Source: Hyphomicrobiaceae bacterium (GTDB taxonomy: Bacteria; Pseudomonadota; Alphaproteobacteria; Rhizobiales; Devosiaceae). Taken from it: a DNA stretch of 60,967 nucleotides. Shown in pieces: positions 1 to 8,602 of the stretch; within the stretch, counting starts at the first letter, position 1, and every line of letters begins with the position of its first letter. The position numbers and the translations under genes were made by a program. The notes under the pieces are model-generated. The model searched no databases. It was given only the letters and a program-made list of their open reading frames with translations, and had not been told where the DNA came from. Where the stretch lies: positions 50,001 to 110,967 of the forward strand of contig JACKJF010000006.1 in assembly GCA_020638095.1 (NCBI GenBank). The letters run 5' to 3'.

Positions 1-21
1 CAGCGTAGACAGCATTCCGCC

Positions 22-1935
22 ATGCTTCGGGCCGCAGGCTACGAAGACGGCGACGCACTGACCGTGCAGTCGACCGATGGCGCGGTGCCGAGCGGACGCG
101 AGCTCAGTTTCGCCTGGATGGCCGGCACGGTCATGACCGGCCTCACCTCGATCCTTCTTATGGGCGCGGCTTTATATATGGCCTTCCTGGGCAAGGACAC
201 GTTTTCCACCCCCTACTATGCCCTCTCCTTCGATCATGGTCCCGCCATCGAGAGGGCGACATCCGAAAAAACCGACCGGCTCGTTGCCGTCACCGCCACC
301 AAATCGGACCGGCAGATCATTCAGGCCTCGATCAAGGTCAACGACAATGGCGTCTGGCGCATCCGCGAGCAGCCGTTCGACCGCATCAAGGCGACGCTTG
401 CCACCAGCGCCACCGAATTGGCCGACGACATACCGGCCTATGATCCGGTGGCCCTGCTGAACCGCACCCAGTCCCAGAACGCGGCGGCCGAGACCCCGGA
501 AGTCTCGACCGACATCTACGGCTCCGAAGTTGAAGGCGAAATCGTCGTCAAGAACGCCGCCATGACGTTCGACAAGCCGCCCGAATCCGGAATCAGCGAC
601 GACGTCGCCGCCGAGTTCGTCCGTCTGACTCTCGAAGATGCCTATGTGCCCGGCGACAACAGCGCGCTCGGTTATGCGACGGAAAACGCGTCGCTCGTCG
701 AACTGAATGCCGACGACGAGCTCTCGATGATGTCGGTCGCCGAAAACGTGACCGCCGTGCCGATGACCCAGTCGGCCGATGGTTCGAGTCTTGGCACCTC
801 CGAACGCATCATCACCATCCGTAGCGCCACGACCCTCGGCGACGCGCTTTCGAATGCCGGACTGACCGAAGGCCAGATCATCGCCATCACCGGCGCCCTG
901 CCGGGCTTGACCGACAAGGATATGCTCAAGGCCGGCGACCACCTGCGCATTCTGTTTGGACCATTTGAAGGAAGCGATAAACTCACTCCATTGCGCGCCT
1001 CTATTTATAGAGATGGCTCTTACGTGCCAACTGCCGCACTGACGGACCAGGGCGCCTACGTTTCCGGCCAGGAACCGCCCGCGATTGCCTTCCCCGAGAA
1101 CGACGTCGAAGAAGTCAACGTCAACAACCTGCCCTCGGTTTATCGCTCGATCTGGGAGACTGGCCGCAAGTACGGCCTTTCCGACCTGACCATCGACCGC
1201 ATCGTCGTCATGTTCGCCTACGATCTCGACCTGACCAAGCGCATCGTTCCGGGCGATTCGATCGAACTGTTGCAAACCGACCCCGCCGACGGCAGCGACA
1301 AGCAGCTCCTCTATGTCGGGCTCACGCTTTCGGGCGTCAAGCGGGAATTCTTCCGCTATCAGAGCGCCAACGGCGACGTCGATTTCTTCGATGAAAACGG
1401 CGAAACCGGCAAGCGCTTCCTCAACCGCCGTCCGCTCCAGGGCGGTGGCACCCGCATCGCGTCGCGTTTCGGCTGGCGCATCCACCCCATCTCAGGCCGC
1501 CGCCAGTTGCATGCCGGCGTCGATCTCGCCTCCCCCTACGGCACCCCCATCTATGCCTCCGGCGACGGCGTAATCGAACGCGCCGAGTGGGTCTCCGGTT
1601 ACGGCCGCTATATCAAGATCAAACACGTCAACGGCTATGAGACCGCCTATGGCCATATGAGCGCCTATGCCGATGGCATGGCGCCGGGCGTTCGCGTGCG
1701 CCAGGGTCAGGTCATTGGCTATGTCGGCTCAACCGGCTACTCGACCGGTCCGCACCTGCACTTCGAGATTCGCATCAACGGCAACCCGGTCGATCCCCTG
1801 TCGGTGCGTCTGCCGCGTGCCAACACCCTGCCCGCCTCGGAACAATCGCGGTTCGCCCAGACCGTTTCGCAGATCCGTGACCTGATGGCCCGCGACGTCG
1901 AACCTGAAATCAAGATCGCATCGGTGCAGAACTAA
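22..1935 (+). CDS. M23-family peptidoglycan endopeptidase, membrane anchored (5' end may be outside window)
   Basis: Periplasmic murein hydrolase of the LytM/M23 zinc-metallopeptidase family, expected to cut peptide cross-links in peptidoglycan. One transmembrane helix (about residues 30-57) is followed by a long variable region, then a LysM/OapA-like segment (about 265-315) and the C-terminal M23 domain (about 470-600). The zinc ligands are visible as HAGVD (His497, Asp501) and HLHFE (His578, His580). The closing segment NPVDPLS is typical of the family. The reading frame is open all the way to base 1, so the ATG at 22 is only the first in-window start and the gene could begin upstream. A stop at 1933-1935 ends it; the convergent VOC gene lies 27 bp on. 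The family is certain; the cell-division or envelope role is inferred. Confidence 0.9.
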   Translation: MLRAAGYEDGDALTVQSTDGAVPSGRELSFAWMAGTVMTGLTSILLMGAALYMAFLGKDTFSTPYYALSFDHGPAIERATSEKTDRLVAVTATKSDRQIIQASIKVNDNGVWRIREQPFDRIKATLATSATELADDIPAYDPVALLNRTQSQNAAAETPEVSTDIYGSEVEGEIVVKNAAMTFDKPPESGISDDVAAEFVRLTLEDAYVPGDNSALGYATENASLVELNADDELSMMSVAENVTAVPMTQSADGSSLGTSERIITIRSATTLGDALSNAGLTEGQIIAITGALPGLTDKDMLKAGDHLRILFGPFEGSDKLTPLRASIYRDGSYVPTAALTDQGAYVSGQEPPAIAFPENDVEEVNVNNLPSVYRSIWETGRKYGLSDLTIDRIVVMFAYDLDLTKRIVPGDSIELLQTDPADGSDKQLLYVGLTLSGVKREFFRYQSANGDVDFFDENGETGKRFLNRRPLQGGGTRIASRFGWRIHPISGRRQLHAGVDLASPYGTPIYASGDGVIERAEWVSGYGRYIKIKHVNGYETAYGHMSAYADGMAPGVRVRQGQVIGYVGSTGYSTGPHLHFEIRINGNPVDPLSVRLPRANTLPASEQSRFAQTVSQIRDLMARDVEPEIKIASVQN

Positions 1936-1962
1936 GAGCCGGCCCGCCGCAGGCCGCACCGC

Positions 1963-2301
1963 TCAATTTTCGCTCCAGACCGCCAGTTCGTTGCCGCCCG
2001 GCTCACGGAAGTGAAACCGCCGTCCGCCGGGAAACGAATAGATCGGCCGCACCACGTCGCCGCCCGCGCCGGTCACCGCCGCAAGCGCTGCTTCGAGATC
2101 ATCGGCTTTCAAAATGACCAGCGCCTTGCCTGGCGCGCCGCTGCCCGACCCGTCGATGCCGCCGTCGAGCCCGGCATCGGCGAAGCCCTGATATTCGGGC
2201 CCGTAGTCGACAAATCCCCAGCCGAAAGCCTTTCTGAAAAACGCCGTCGATGCGCCGATATCGGCGCTGTCGAATTCCACATAATCGATCCTGAGACCCA
2301 T
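1963..2301 (-). CDS. VOC-superfamily (glyoxalase/bleomycin-resistance fold) protein
   Basis: A single-module vicinal-oxygen-chelate protein of 112 residues. It starts MGLRIDYVEFDSADIGAS, the usual first beta strand, and continues with a FYxxxFGW-like segment (FRKAFGWGF). It ends FREPGGNELAVWS, where the Glu of the last strand is a typical metal ligand. Proteins of this size dimerise to make one active site. The substrate cannot be read from sequence. Its start lies 5 bp downstream of the stop of the DUF6157 gene on the same strand, so the two are probably cotranscribed. Confidence 0.8.
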   Translation of the reverse strand: MGLRIDYVEFDSADIGASTAFFRKAFGWGFVDYGPEYQGFADAGLDGGIDGSGSGAPGKALVILKADDLEAALAAVTGAGGDVVRPIYSFPGGRRFHFREPGGNELAVWSEN

Positions 2302-2306
2302 GCCCC

Positions 2307-2720
2307 CTACCTCCTTTTCGATCGCATGCCGGGAACCTTGGTTACCCCCGGATCTGCAACGAGATCCTGATATTGCGGCGTCTCGACGCCGAAGATCGCG
2401 ACGCGCCCCTCTTTGTCATGGTGAACCCCGAACCCGTAGGACTTGACCAGAAGCGACGAACGCAGACAGGCCTGCCCGCGTGAATAGAACTCCGTCCGCG
2501 CTTCTTCCGTCGGCGCGATCCCGGCGCGCGCAGCGTGCACCGCAAAGATCACATCGTCGCTGGTATGGGCGTAGGGTGCCTGCGAAATCATCTCATACTG
2601 CATCGTGGCAACAGTGCCCGGCTTGGTTGGCACGCGTGCCGAAAGCGCACCGCAATCGGGTGAGATTTCGATCAACGTGTTGGAGTAGTTCGTCGTATGC
2701 CCGCCGTCTTCGGTCTTCAT
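2307..2720 (-). CDS. DUF6157 family protein
   Basis: A 137-residue protein matching the DUF6157 family as I recall it: an N-terminal TTNYSNTLIEISPDCGA segment, then QYEMISQAPYAHTSDDVIFAVHA, and a C-terminal YGFGVHHDKEGRVAIFGVE segment. The function of this family is unknown. I chose the ATG at 2718-2720 because the recognisable homology begins right there and an AGGA sits upstream on the minus strand. The frame stays open upstream as far as 3158, but that extension is antisense-type read-through of the neighbouring gene. It is followed by the VOC gene on the same strand. Confidence 0.75.
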   Translation of the reverse strand: MKTEDGGHTTNYSNTLIEISPDCGALSARVPTKPGTVATMQYEMISQAPYAHTSDDVIFAVHAARAGIAPTEEARTEFYSRGQACLRSSLLVKSYGFGVHHDKEGRVAIFGVETPQYQDLVADPGVTKVPGMRSKRR

Positions 2721-2790
2721 AACGATGTCCTTGTTCTCTTTTTGTTCTAGATCAGATCGAAGGCCCGCGCAAGCCCCCCCATTAGGCCCC

Positions 2791-3609
2791 TCAACCCATG
2801 AACCTGGTGAGCATGCCGTTGACGACCGAAGACGGCACAATCTCGCCCATCCGGGAAAAATCGCCCGTCTCGAACATGGCCCGGCCGGCATCGAGAATGA
2901 CCTTGTGCGTTGCCCGCGCCAGCGACGACCCGAGGCTGATCCGCGCCACACCCGCATTGGCGAAATCGGCCCGGGAATAGTGGGTGAACAGACCCGCGCA
3001 GAGTCCGTTGACCGGCTTGTCGACCGCCCGGCACTGGGCCGCGAGCGCTTCCATGTCGGGCGGCAGCGGCGCGTAGAGCGCGTCGGCCCCCGCGGCGGAA
3101 AAGGCCCTGAGCCGCCGGATCGCTTCGTCATTGTCATAGGTGCCGACCAGCATGCCATCGGCCCGGGCCAGAAGCACGAAATCCCTGCCCGTCGCTGCTA
3201 TGGCCTTGCGGGCCGCATCCGCCGCCGCCTCGATGCGGGTCACCGCCGCGGCAAAATCATAGGAGCGGCCCGCGCCTGCCGTATCCTCGATCGAGCAGCC
3301 CGCCAGTCCCGCCTCGGCCGCAAGACGCACCGTTTCGGCGACGATCTCCGGACTGTCGCCGAACCCGTTTTCGAAATCGCCGCTGACCGGCAGGGGCGTT
3401 GCGTCGGCCAGCGCCTTGCCATGCGCGATCGAGGCGTCGCGCCCGGCCCCGCCATCCGGCAACCCCAGCGTGAAGGCGAACGCCGCCGAGGAAGTGGCGA
3501 GCGCCTCCGCTCCGAGCGCGGCAAGCATGCGCGCCGAACCAATGTCCCAGGCATTGGCCAGAATGAATGGCTGCCCCGGCCGGTGCAGATCGCGAAAAGT
3601 CGTGTCCAT
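2791..3609 (-). CDS. Isocitrate lyase/PEP mutase family protein
   Basis: A 272-residue (beta/alpha)8-barrel enzyme of the isocitrate lyase/phosphoenolpyruvate mutase superfamily. Visible family marks are FILANAWDIGSARML near the N-terminus, SGDFENGFGD (the metal-binding Asp region), GCSIEDTAG, and VLLARADG. The usual KKCGH loop of true isocitrate lyases is absent, so a small C-C or P-C lyase, such as an oxaloacetate- or methylisocitrate-type activity, is more likely; the substrate is not known. The start MDTTFRDLH at 3607-3609 is preferred because homology begins there; an in-frame ATG at 3690 would add 27 non-conserved residues. It is on the same strand as the two small genes downstream, with a 70-bp gap. 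Confidence 0.8.
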   Translation of the reverse strand: MDTTFRDLHRPGQPFILANAWDIGSARMLAALGAEALATSSAAFAFTLGLPDGGAGRDASIAHGKALADATPLPVSGDFENGFGDSPEIVAETVRLAAEAGLAGCSIEDTAGAGRSYDFAAAVTRIEAAADAARKAIAATGRDFVLLARADGMLVGTYDNDEAIRRLRAFSAAGADALYAPLPPDMEALAAQCRAVDKPVNGLCAGLFTHYSRADFANAGVARISLGSSLARATHKVILDAGRAMFETGDFSRMGEIVPSSVVNGMLTRFMG

Positions 3610-3797
3610 GTTTTTGTCCGCCGCGCGTTTCGTTGGCCCGATGATGGGCGGGCGGGTGGCCAAAGACAAGCCGGATTTCACCCCGGCCAACCGCGCCCCA
3701 ACCTGACGCGAGCCTGAAGGAAATTCTCGTCGGGCGTCAGGCCGCTGTCAGTTTGCGGGCCTAGATCGAAGGCGTCATTCGAACATGGAGATTCCCA

Positions 3798-4073
3798 ATG
3801 ACTCGCCTTCTTGCCATCAGCCTTGTCGCCCTTCTGGCGGCCAGCCCCGCCTATGCCGCCGCCACCTGTTCCACCGCCCCCGCGGCCCAGTGGCAGCCCC
3901 AGTCGGCGCTAGAGGACATGCTCAAGAACGAGGGCTACAATATCCTTCAGGTCAAGGTCGAAAACGGCTGCTACGAGGTCTACGCGACCGATGCCAACGG
4001 CAACCGCGCCAACATGGCCTTCAACGCCGAAACCCTCGAAATGCTCGACAATGCCGAAGCCGGTGAAAACTGA
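3798..4073 (+). CDS. Exported PepSY-domain protein
   Basis: A small periplasmic protein of 91 residues. It has a clear Sec signal peptide (MTRLLAISLVALLAASPAYA, cut after AYA) and a single PepSY-like module (residues about 35-85) with the pattern LKNEGYNILQVKVENGCYEVYATDANGN. PepSY modules often occur with membrane cytochromes b or histidine kinases. The next gene is indeed a cytochrome b561-type protein whose start overlaps the end of this one, so the two are translationally coupled and probably act together. Confidence 0.82.
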   Translation: MTRLLAISLVALLAASPAYAAATCSTAPAAQWQPQSALEDMLKNEGYNILQVKVENGCYEVYATDANGNRANMAFNAETLEMLDNAEAGEN

Positions 4074-4626
4074 TCCGGCCACCACAACCGATGACCGGGT
4101 GCCCGTCTGGGACCCGGCCGTCCGGCTCTTTCACTGGAGCCTCGTTTCAAGCGTCGCCATCGCCTGGTTCACCGCCAACAAGCTCGAAGCCCTGCACTAT
4201 TGGGCCGGCTATGCCGCGGCGGCTCTGATCGCCTTCCGCCTCGCCTGGGGCATCATCGGTACGCACTATGCGCGCTTCCACCAGTTCGTCCGCCCGCCCG
4301 CGACCATCCTCACCTACCTCAAGTCCATCCTGACCGGCCGCGAGGCCCGCTATCTCGGCCACAACCCGGCCGGCGGCGCCATGATCCTGGCGCTGATCCT
4401 CATGCTCGCCGCCACCGCCACAACCGGCTGGCTGATGACCACCGACGCCTTCTGGGGCAGCATCCTGATGCAGCGCCTGCATGACCTCGCCGCCAACCTT
4501 CTCGTGCTTCTCGTCTTCATTCATATCGGTGGCGTCGTCGTCGCCAGCCTCAGGCACAAAGAGAACCTCGTCGGCGCCATGCTCAGCGGCCGCAAACGCC
4601 GCCCAGGGCCCGGGGATGTGGTCTGA
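4051..4626 (+). CDS. Cytochrome b561/Ni-hydrogenase-type b-heme membrane protein
   Basis: An integral membrane di-heme cytochrome b of about 190 residues. The N-terminus PVWDPAVRLFHWSLV carries the family's first heme-binding His in a RxxHW context. Four hydrophobic helices follow (about residues 25-45, 60-75, 105-125, 145-165 of this start), with a late His pair region (RLHDLAANLLVLLVFIHIGGVV). Such proteins pass electrons from the quinone pool to small periplasmic cytochromes. The start is uncertain: an ATG at 4051 or a GTG at 4063 both overlap the PepSY gene, and neither has a strong ribosome-binding site, as expected for coupling. Both keep the first heme ligand. Confidence 0.82.
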   Translation: MPKPVKTDPATTTDDRVPVWDPAVRLFHWSLVSSVAIAWFTANKLEALHYWAGYAAAALIAFRLAWGIIGTHYARFHQFVRPPATILTYLKSILTGREARYLGHNPAGGAMILALILMLAATATTGWLMTTDAFWGSILMQRLHDLAANLLVLLVFIHIGGVVVASLRHKENLVGAMLSGRKRRPGPGDVV

Positions 4627-4705
4627 AAGACGTTCACCTGGTCCGTAGACCGTGGACGGAACATATTCTCGCGCGAGCGTACCGCTCGAAGCAATGCCCT
4701 ATTCA

Positions 4706-4741
4706 GGTCAACTTGACCAGACTACGGAAGTCCCGTAGAAT
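4706..4741 (+). promoter_or_regulatory. Promoter and operator of the toxin-antitoxin operon
   Basis: A TTGACC -35 box (4713-4718) and TAGAAT -10 box (4736-4741) are separated by exactly 17 bp. The -35 box is the right half of a perfect palindrome GGTCAA-C-TTGACC (4706-4718). A second perfect inverted repeat, CTACGG n5 CCGTAG (4722-4738), covers the spacer and the start of the -10 box, where a bound antitoxin would block RNA polymerase. The predicted start of transcription falls on or next to the ATG at 4748. Confidence 0.7.
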
Positions 4742-4747
4742 CTCTCG

Positions 4748-5110
4748 ATGCAAACCGTCGTCGAAACCAGAGCCTATTTGGCGGCGGCCAAAGATGCCGG
4801 AATCGGTGATTTTGGGCGGCGACTGATTGTCGATGAAGTCGCGACCAATCCTGAGATCGGCGACCTCATCCGCGGAACGGGTGGCTGCCGCAAGTTTCGC
4901 ATAGGTGGACGGGGCAAGGGGAAAAGCGGCGGCTATCGCGTCATCACTGCGTTTGGTGGGAATGACATGCCGGTTTTCCTGCTGACGGTGTTTGGAAAAG
5001 GCGAAAAGGCAAATCTGACCAAATCTGAGTGCAATGAATTGTCCAATCTCACCAAAGTGCTGTTCGACACCTACGCCGCCAAAGACACGAAAACGAGGCA
5101 GTCAAAATGA
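4748..5110 (+). CDS. RelE/HigB-type toxin of a type II toxin-antitoxin system
   Basis: A 120-residue basic protein resembling the HigB/RelE mRNA interferase superfamily, with toxin first and antitoxin second, as in higBA. Supporting segments are PEIGDLIRGTGGCRKFRIGG, the GGYRVI strand (the Arg is usually important), and PVFLLTVFGKGEKANLTKSECNELSNL, the typical C-terminal half. Members cut mRNA on the ribosome; that activity is inferred here. The stop codon overlaps the antitoxin start (ATGA). No Shine-Dalgarno sequence precedes the ATG, which lies 7 bp after the -10 box, so the mRNA is probably leaderless. Confidence 0.85.
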   Translation: MQTVVETRAYLAAAKDAGIGDFGRRLIVDEVATNPEIGDLIRGTGGCRKFRIGGRGKGKSGGYRVITAFGGNDMPVFLLTVFGKGEKANLTKSECNELSNLTKVLFDTYAAKDTKTRQSK

Positions 5111-5400
5111 CCAGAAACGCATTCGACAAGATCAAATCCGGTCTTGAGGACGCTGTCGCGTTTGCGCGAGGTGACACCAGAATGGGCGTTGCTCATATCC
5201 CCGACGAGATCGACATTAGGGCAATCCGCAAGGCAACCGGTCTCACCCAGGCTGCTTTTGCAGCCCGATTCGGATTCAATCTGGGTCGGCTGCGCGATCT
5301 CGAACAGGGCCGCACCCGGCCCGACAGCGTTGCCAGAGCCTATCTTCTGGTGATCCAGAAGGACGTCGAAGCAGTCGAGCGCGCGCTGGACGTCGCCTGA
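5107..5400 (+). CDS. HigA-like helix-turn-helix antitoxin
   Basis: A 97-residue partner of the preceding toxin. The C-terminal half is a Cro/C1-type helix-turn-helix (about residues 38-80: IRKATGLTQAAFAARFGFNLGRLRDLEQGR), expected to bind the inverted repeats in the operon promoter. The N-terminal 35 residues are expected to neutralise the toxin. The 4-nt ATGA overlap shows translational coupling. No other mobile-element genes are seen beside the pair, so it looks like a solitary chromosomal module. Confidence 0.87.
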   Translation: MTRNAFDKIKSGLEDAVAFARGDTRMGVAHIPDEIDIRAIRKATGLTQAAFAARFGFNLGRLRDLEQGRTRPDSVARAYLLVIQKDVEAVERALDVA

Positions 5401-5476
5401 ACCTCGTCTCGCGCCCATCACGTTCGTTGTTCCACCGATACGACTTCGGTTGGTCGCCATGCCCTTCCCCTCCCCC

Positions 5477-7390
5477 TCACCCCAGCCACACCGCCTCGTA
5501 GGGTGCGAGGTAGAGGATGCCGCTGCGGAGGTCCGGGACGCGATCGCCGAGGAAATCGTAGGTCCCGTAAAGGCCCGCCTCAAACAGTGGTCCGAGATCG
5601 ACCGGCTGGATATTCGCCGTGAAGTTGAACAGGCAGGCGAGCGTTCGCTCGTCACCCGGCCGGGTGAAGGCAAAAACCGCCCGGTTGCCCAATTGCACGA
5701 TATGCGTCGGCACCGTCGCCGCCAGTTCCCTGGTTGCCCGCCGCTGCGCCATGATGCGCCGGACCCCGGCCAGAAGCCGCCCCGCGACCCCCTCTCCCTT
5801 TTCCGCCCTGGCCGCCAGCGACCAGTCCATTTTCGGCCGGTGCATCCAGCGATTGTCATGCGCCTTGGCCGGGTCCTTAAGATAGGCCTCGTCGTTCAGG
5901 AGCCCGAGTTCATCGCCCATGTAAAGAAGCGGCACGCCCCCGAACCCGGCAATGAGCGCAAAGCCCATCAGAATGCGGGCCACGGCGAGGTCCACAGCCT
6001 TTTCGTCGCCCGCTTCGAGTGCTGTTTCGAGCCCGGCAAGGCTCGCGAACGATCCCGACGAGCGCCGGTCGCCGGTTTCCGGATTGTCCTGGAACAGGGC
6101 CCCGCGCGCGAACGAGCCGGGGAAGGTGCCCGCATAGAAATTGGCGAGGAACCGGCGATGGTTGAACGCGTCGATATTGGGCACCGCCGCCGCATCCTCA
6201 TCGGTTATCGCCCAGCCGATATCGTCGTGGCAGCGAATATAGGTCGCCAAACTGGCATTGCGGAAACGCTCGGGGAAATGTTTCGCGAGCGTGTGGCTCA
6301 TCAAAAGCGTGTCGCCGGCGGCCAGCGACGACCAGAACTGCACCATCAGCGAATTGTGATAGGCAAGGTTCCCCTCCTTGCCCCGGTGCCGCCCGACCCC
6401 GAGATAGGGCACGAGCTTTTCCGGCGCGACGATCGCCTCTTCCTTGTGGATGATGGCCGGCGCCGCAATGCGCGTCGCCGCGCGCAGAGCCTGCAGCAGG
6501 TCGTGCACCTCGCCGAGATTCTGGCAGTCGGTGCCCATCTGCTTCCACATGAAGGCCACCGCATCGAGCCGCAACACCTCGGCGCCCTGGTTGGCGAGAT
6601 GAAGCATGATATCAACGATCTCGAGAAAGACCTCCGGGTTCTCCCAGTTGAGGTCCCACTGATGCTCGTTGAACGTCGTCCACACCCATTTGCCCATGCC
6701 CGGATAGAAGGTGAAATTGCCCGGCGCATGCGCGGGGAAGATTTCGAGCAGCGTTTCCTCGTATTCAAGCGGCACCAGGTCGCTGTCGAACATGCGGTGA
6801 TAGGCCTGATAGTGCGGATCGCCGGCCCGCGCCTTTTTCGCCCAGTCATGTTCCTTGGCGGTGTGGTTGAGCACCAGATCGACGCAGACGCTCATCCCCT
6901 CCGCGCGAAGCGCCGCAGTGACTTCGGCGAAATCCGCCATCGTTCCGAGCGCCGGGTTGATTTCGCGGTAATCCATCACCGAATAGCCGCCGTCGCTGTC
7001 GCCGGGCCTCGGTTTCAGGCAGGGCATGAAATGAACGTAGGTAACCCCGAGTGACTTGAGATAATCGACATGGTCGAGCACGCCCTTGAGGGTGCCGGCG
7101 AAGAGGTCGATGTAAAAGACATAACCGATCATCTCCTGGCTGAGGAACCAGTCGGGATTGAGATCACGTTCGAGGTCGCGAAGCTTCAAGGCCTCCGGCC
7201 GTTCGGCAAATCGCCGGCGCAGCAAATCGGTCAGGCGGTTGGCGAAAGCATCATAGCTGCCGAGATGCCCATAAATCCGCGACAGCGGTTCGAAAAGGTC
7301 GGCCCGGGAGCGGCCAAGACGCAAATCGAAAAGGTTCTGGTCGAACCGCGACAGTGCTCCTGCGTCTGACCCATCAATAAAATCAGCCAT
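5477..7390 (-). CDS. Amylosucrase (GH13)
   Basis: A 637-residue glucansucrase of the GH13_4 type, close to the length of the Neisseria polysaccharea enzyme (636). It should make alpha-1,4-glucan from sucrose, releasing fructose. The catalytic residues are visible: nucleophile Asp276 in LRLDAVAFMWK, acid/base Glu318 in HKEEAIV, and the transition-state stabiliser Asp389 with its neighbour in CHDDIGW. Other family segments are DGGYSVMDYREINPALGT, WVWTTFNEHQWDLNWENP and GVPLLYMGDELG. The last segment AYLKDPAKAHDNRWMHRP supports amylosucrase or sucrose hydrolase over plain amylase. A GGGAGG ribosome-binding site precedes the ATG. No signal peptide, so it is cytoplasmic. No sucrose transporter or glycogen gene is adjacent. 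Confidence 0.88.
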   Translation of the reverse strand: MADFIDGSDAGALSRFDQNLFDLRLGRSRADLFEPLSRIYGHLGSYDAFANRLTDLLRRRFAERPEALKLRDLERDLNPDWFLSQEMIGYVFYIDLFAGTLKGVLDHVDYLKSLGVTYVHFMPCLKPRPGDSDGGYSVMDYREINPALGTMADFAEVTAALRAEGMSVCVDLVLNHTAKEHDWAKKARAGDPHYQAYHRMFDSDLVPLEYEETLLEIFPAHAPGNFTFYPGMGKWVWTTFNEHQWDLNWENPEVFLEIVDIMLHLANQGAEVLRLDAVAFMWKQMGTDCQNLGEVHDLLQALRAATRIAAPAIIHKEEAIVAPEKLVPYLGVGRHRGKEGNLAYHNSLMVQFWSSLAAGDTLLMSHTLAKHFPERFRNASLATYIRCHDDIGWAITDEDAAAVPNIDAFNHRRFLANFYAGTFPGSFARGALFQDNPETGDRRSSGSFASLAGLETALEAGDEKAVDLAVARILMGFALIAGFGGVPLLYMGDELGLLNDEAYLKDPAKAHDNRWMHRPKMDWSLAARAEKGEGVAGRLLAGVRRIMAQRRATRELAATVPTHIVQLGNRAVFAFTRPGDERTLACLFNFTANIQPVDLGPLFEAGLYGTYDFLGDRVPDLRSGILYLAPYEAVWLG

Positions 7391-7596
7391 GCGCGCCTCC
7401 CGGACTCTCGGCCTCTGCCCGGCGGTCTTTACGCCGCCGCTACCACCATTTATGCCGCAGCGGACCGGCGCGGCCTAGAGCGAATCCGTCGCGCAATTCG
7501 CCGCATTTTAGCGAAACCCTCCACCGCTTTTGTCTTGCCTCTGCCGGTTCGCAGTGAAACAATTACGGCTGTTCAAATTTGTAAAGGAGGACGCCG

Positions 7597-7998
7597 ATGC
7601 AAAGACGAACCGTACTCAAGGGCATGGCCCTCGCCCCGCTCGCCGCGGCCGCGACCACCCTGCCCGCCCTCGCCGCAACCGAAGTTCTGCTCGGAACGCG
7701 CACGGTCAATCTTCTGGCCGATCACGATACGATCTATGTCGGTTTGCTGCAGGGGCTTTTCACCCATATCCGCCTGACCGTGTCGGGCAATGGCATTCTG
7801 CTTTATGACCTCTCGGTCAACTTCGTGAATGGGCAATCGGTCTCACTTCCGGTCCGCACCTATATCGAAGATGGCGGCACGACCCGCTACATTCTCCTGC
7901 CGGGCGTGTTGCGTGCCATCCGCACAATCGACATGACCTACCAGCGGATTTTGGGCGGCGGCCAGGCCGTGGTCAGCGTCTACGGCACGCACCCGTAG
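7597..7998 (+). CDS. Small exported protein with twin-arginine leader, DUF2541-like
   Basis: A 133-residue secreted protein. The leader MQRRTVLKGMALAPLAAAA...ALA has a twin arginine and hydrophobic core, so Tat export is likely, with cleavage near residue 27. The mature part reads as a beta-rich domain: LLGTRTVNLLADHDTIYVG, HIRLTVSGNGILLYDLSVNFVNG, then RYILLPGVLRAIRTIDMTYQR. This arrangement resembles DUF2541-like proteins, but I hold that only loosely. A perfect AAAGGAGG ribosome-binding site lies upstream. The function is unknown; no obvious partner is adjacent. Confidence 0.72.
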   Translation: MQRRTVLKGMALAPLAAAATTLPALAATEVLLGTRTVNLLADHDTIYVGLLQGLFTHIRLTVSGNGILLYDLSVNFVNGQSVSLPVRTYIEDGGTTRYILLPGVLRAIRTIDMTYQRILGGGQAVVSVYGTHP

Positions 7999-8062
7999 CC
8001 GGGTCGCGCCGGATTCGGACCTTCGCCACTCCGGCGCTGCCGCAGTGAGGGAAATGTTGCGC

Positions 8063-8602
8063 TCAGCTGCCTGGCCCATCGACGCTGGGGAGCTGGCTGA
8101 TGTTCAGTGCCAGCCGGTCGGCCAATCGGCCATGCCGCACCGTGACGTCCGCCTTGTCGACCTGAAAACCGAGCCGCGTCCAGAAGGCGCGGGCGCGCGG
8201 ATTGTTGTGCAGCACGCCGAGCACGATACGGGTCGCGCCGTGTCCGAGGACAAGGTCCCGGTAGGCGGCCAGGAACCGCTCGCCAAGCCCCTGCCCGCGA
8301 AATGCCGGCGCGAACAGCATCAGCCCGATATAGGCGTCGTCCGGTTGCGGCCACGCGCCGCCGGCCTCGATGATCCCGGCAAGGTCGGTGCCGAGAAAAA
8401 GGCCGAGATTGACCCGCGTCTCGGGAGGAAAGAAATCCGGCCACTCGTCAAAAAAGTCCGCAGCAAGAGCCTGTCCCGACGTCTCGCCACCTTCGAGGCG
8501 GACATAGTCCTGAGCGTTGTCGAAGACACCCGCAACCGCATCGAAATCTGCCGCTCGGTCGAGCCCGCGGATGGTGATCTTCCGGGTAGGCAATTCGGTC
8601 AT
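8063..8602 (-). CDS. GNAT-family N-acetyltransferase
   Basis: A 179-residue acetyl-CoA-dependent acetyltransferase. The acetyl-CoA loop of motif A is visible as FAPAFRGQGLGERFLAAYRDL. Motif B follows (VLGVLHNNPRARAFWTRLGFQ). The substrate is unknown. The start ATG overlaps the stop of the upstream THUMP methyltransferase by 4 nt (ATGA), so the two are translationally coupled; modification of a ribosomal or tRNA-related target would fit but is inference. Confidence 0.85.
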   Translation of the reverse strand: MTELPTRKITIRGLDRAADFDAVAGVFDNAQDYVRLEGGETSGQALAADFFDEWPDFFPPETRVNLGLFLGTDLAGIIEAGGAWPQPDDAYIGLMLFAPAFRGQGLGERFLAAYRDLVLGHGATRIVLGVLHNNPRARAFWTRLGFQVDKADVTVRHGRLADRLALNISQLPSVDGPGS

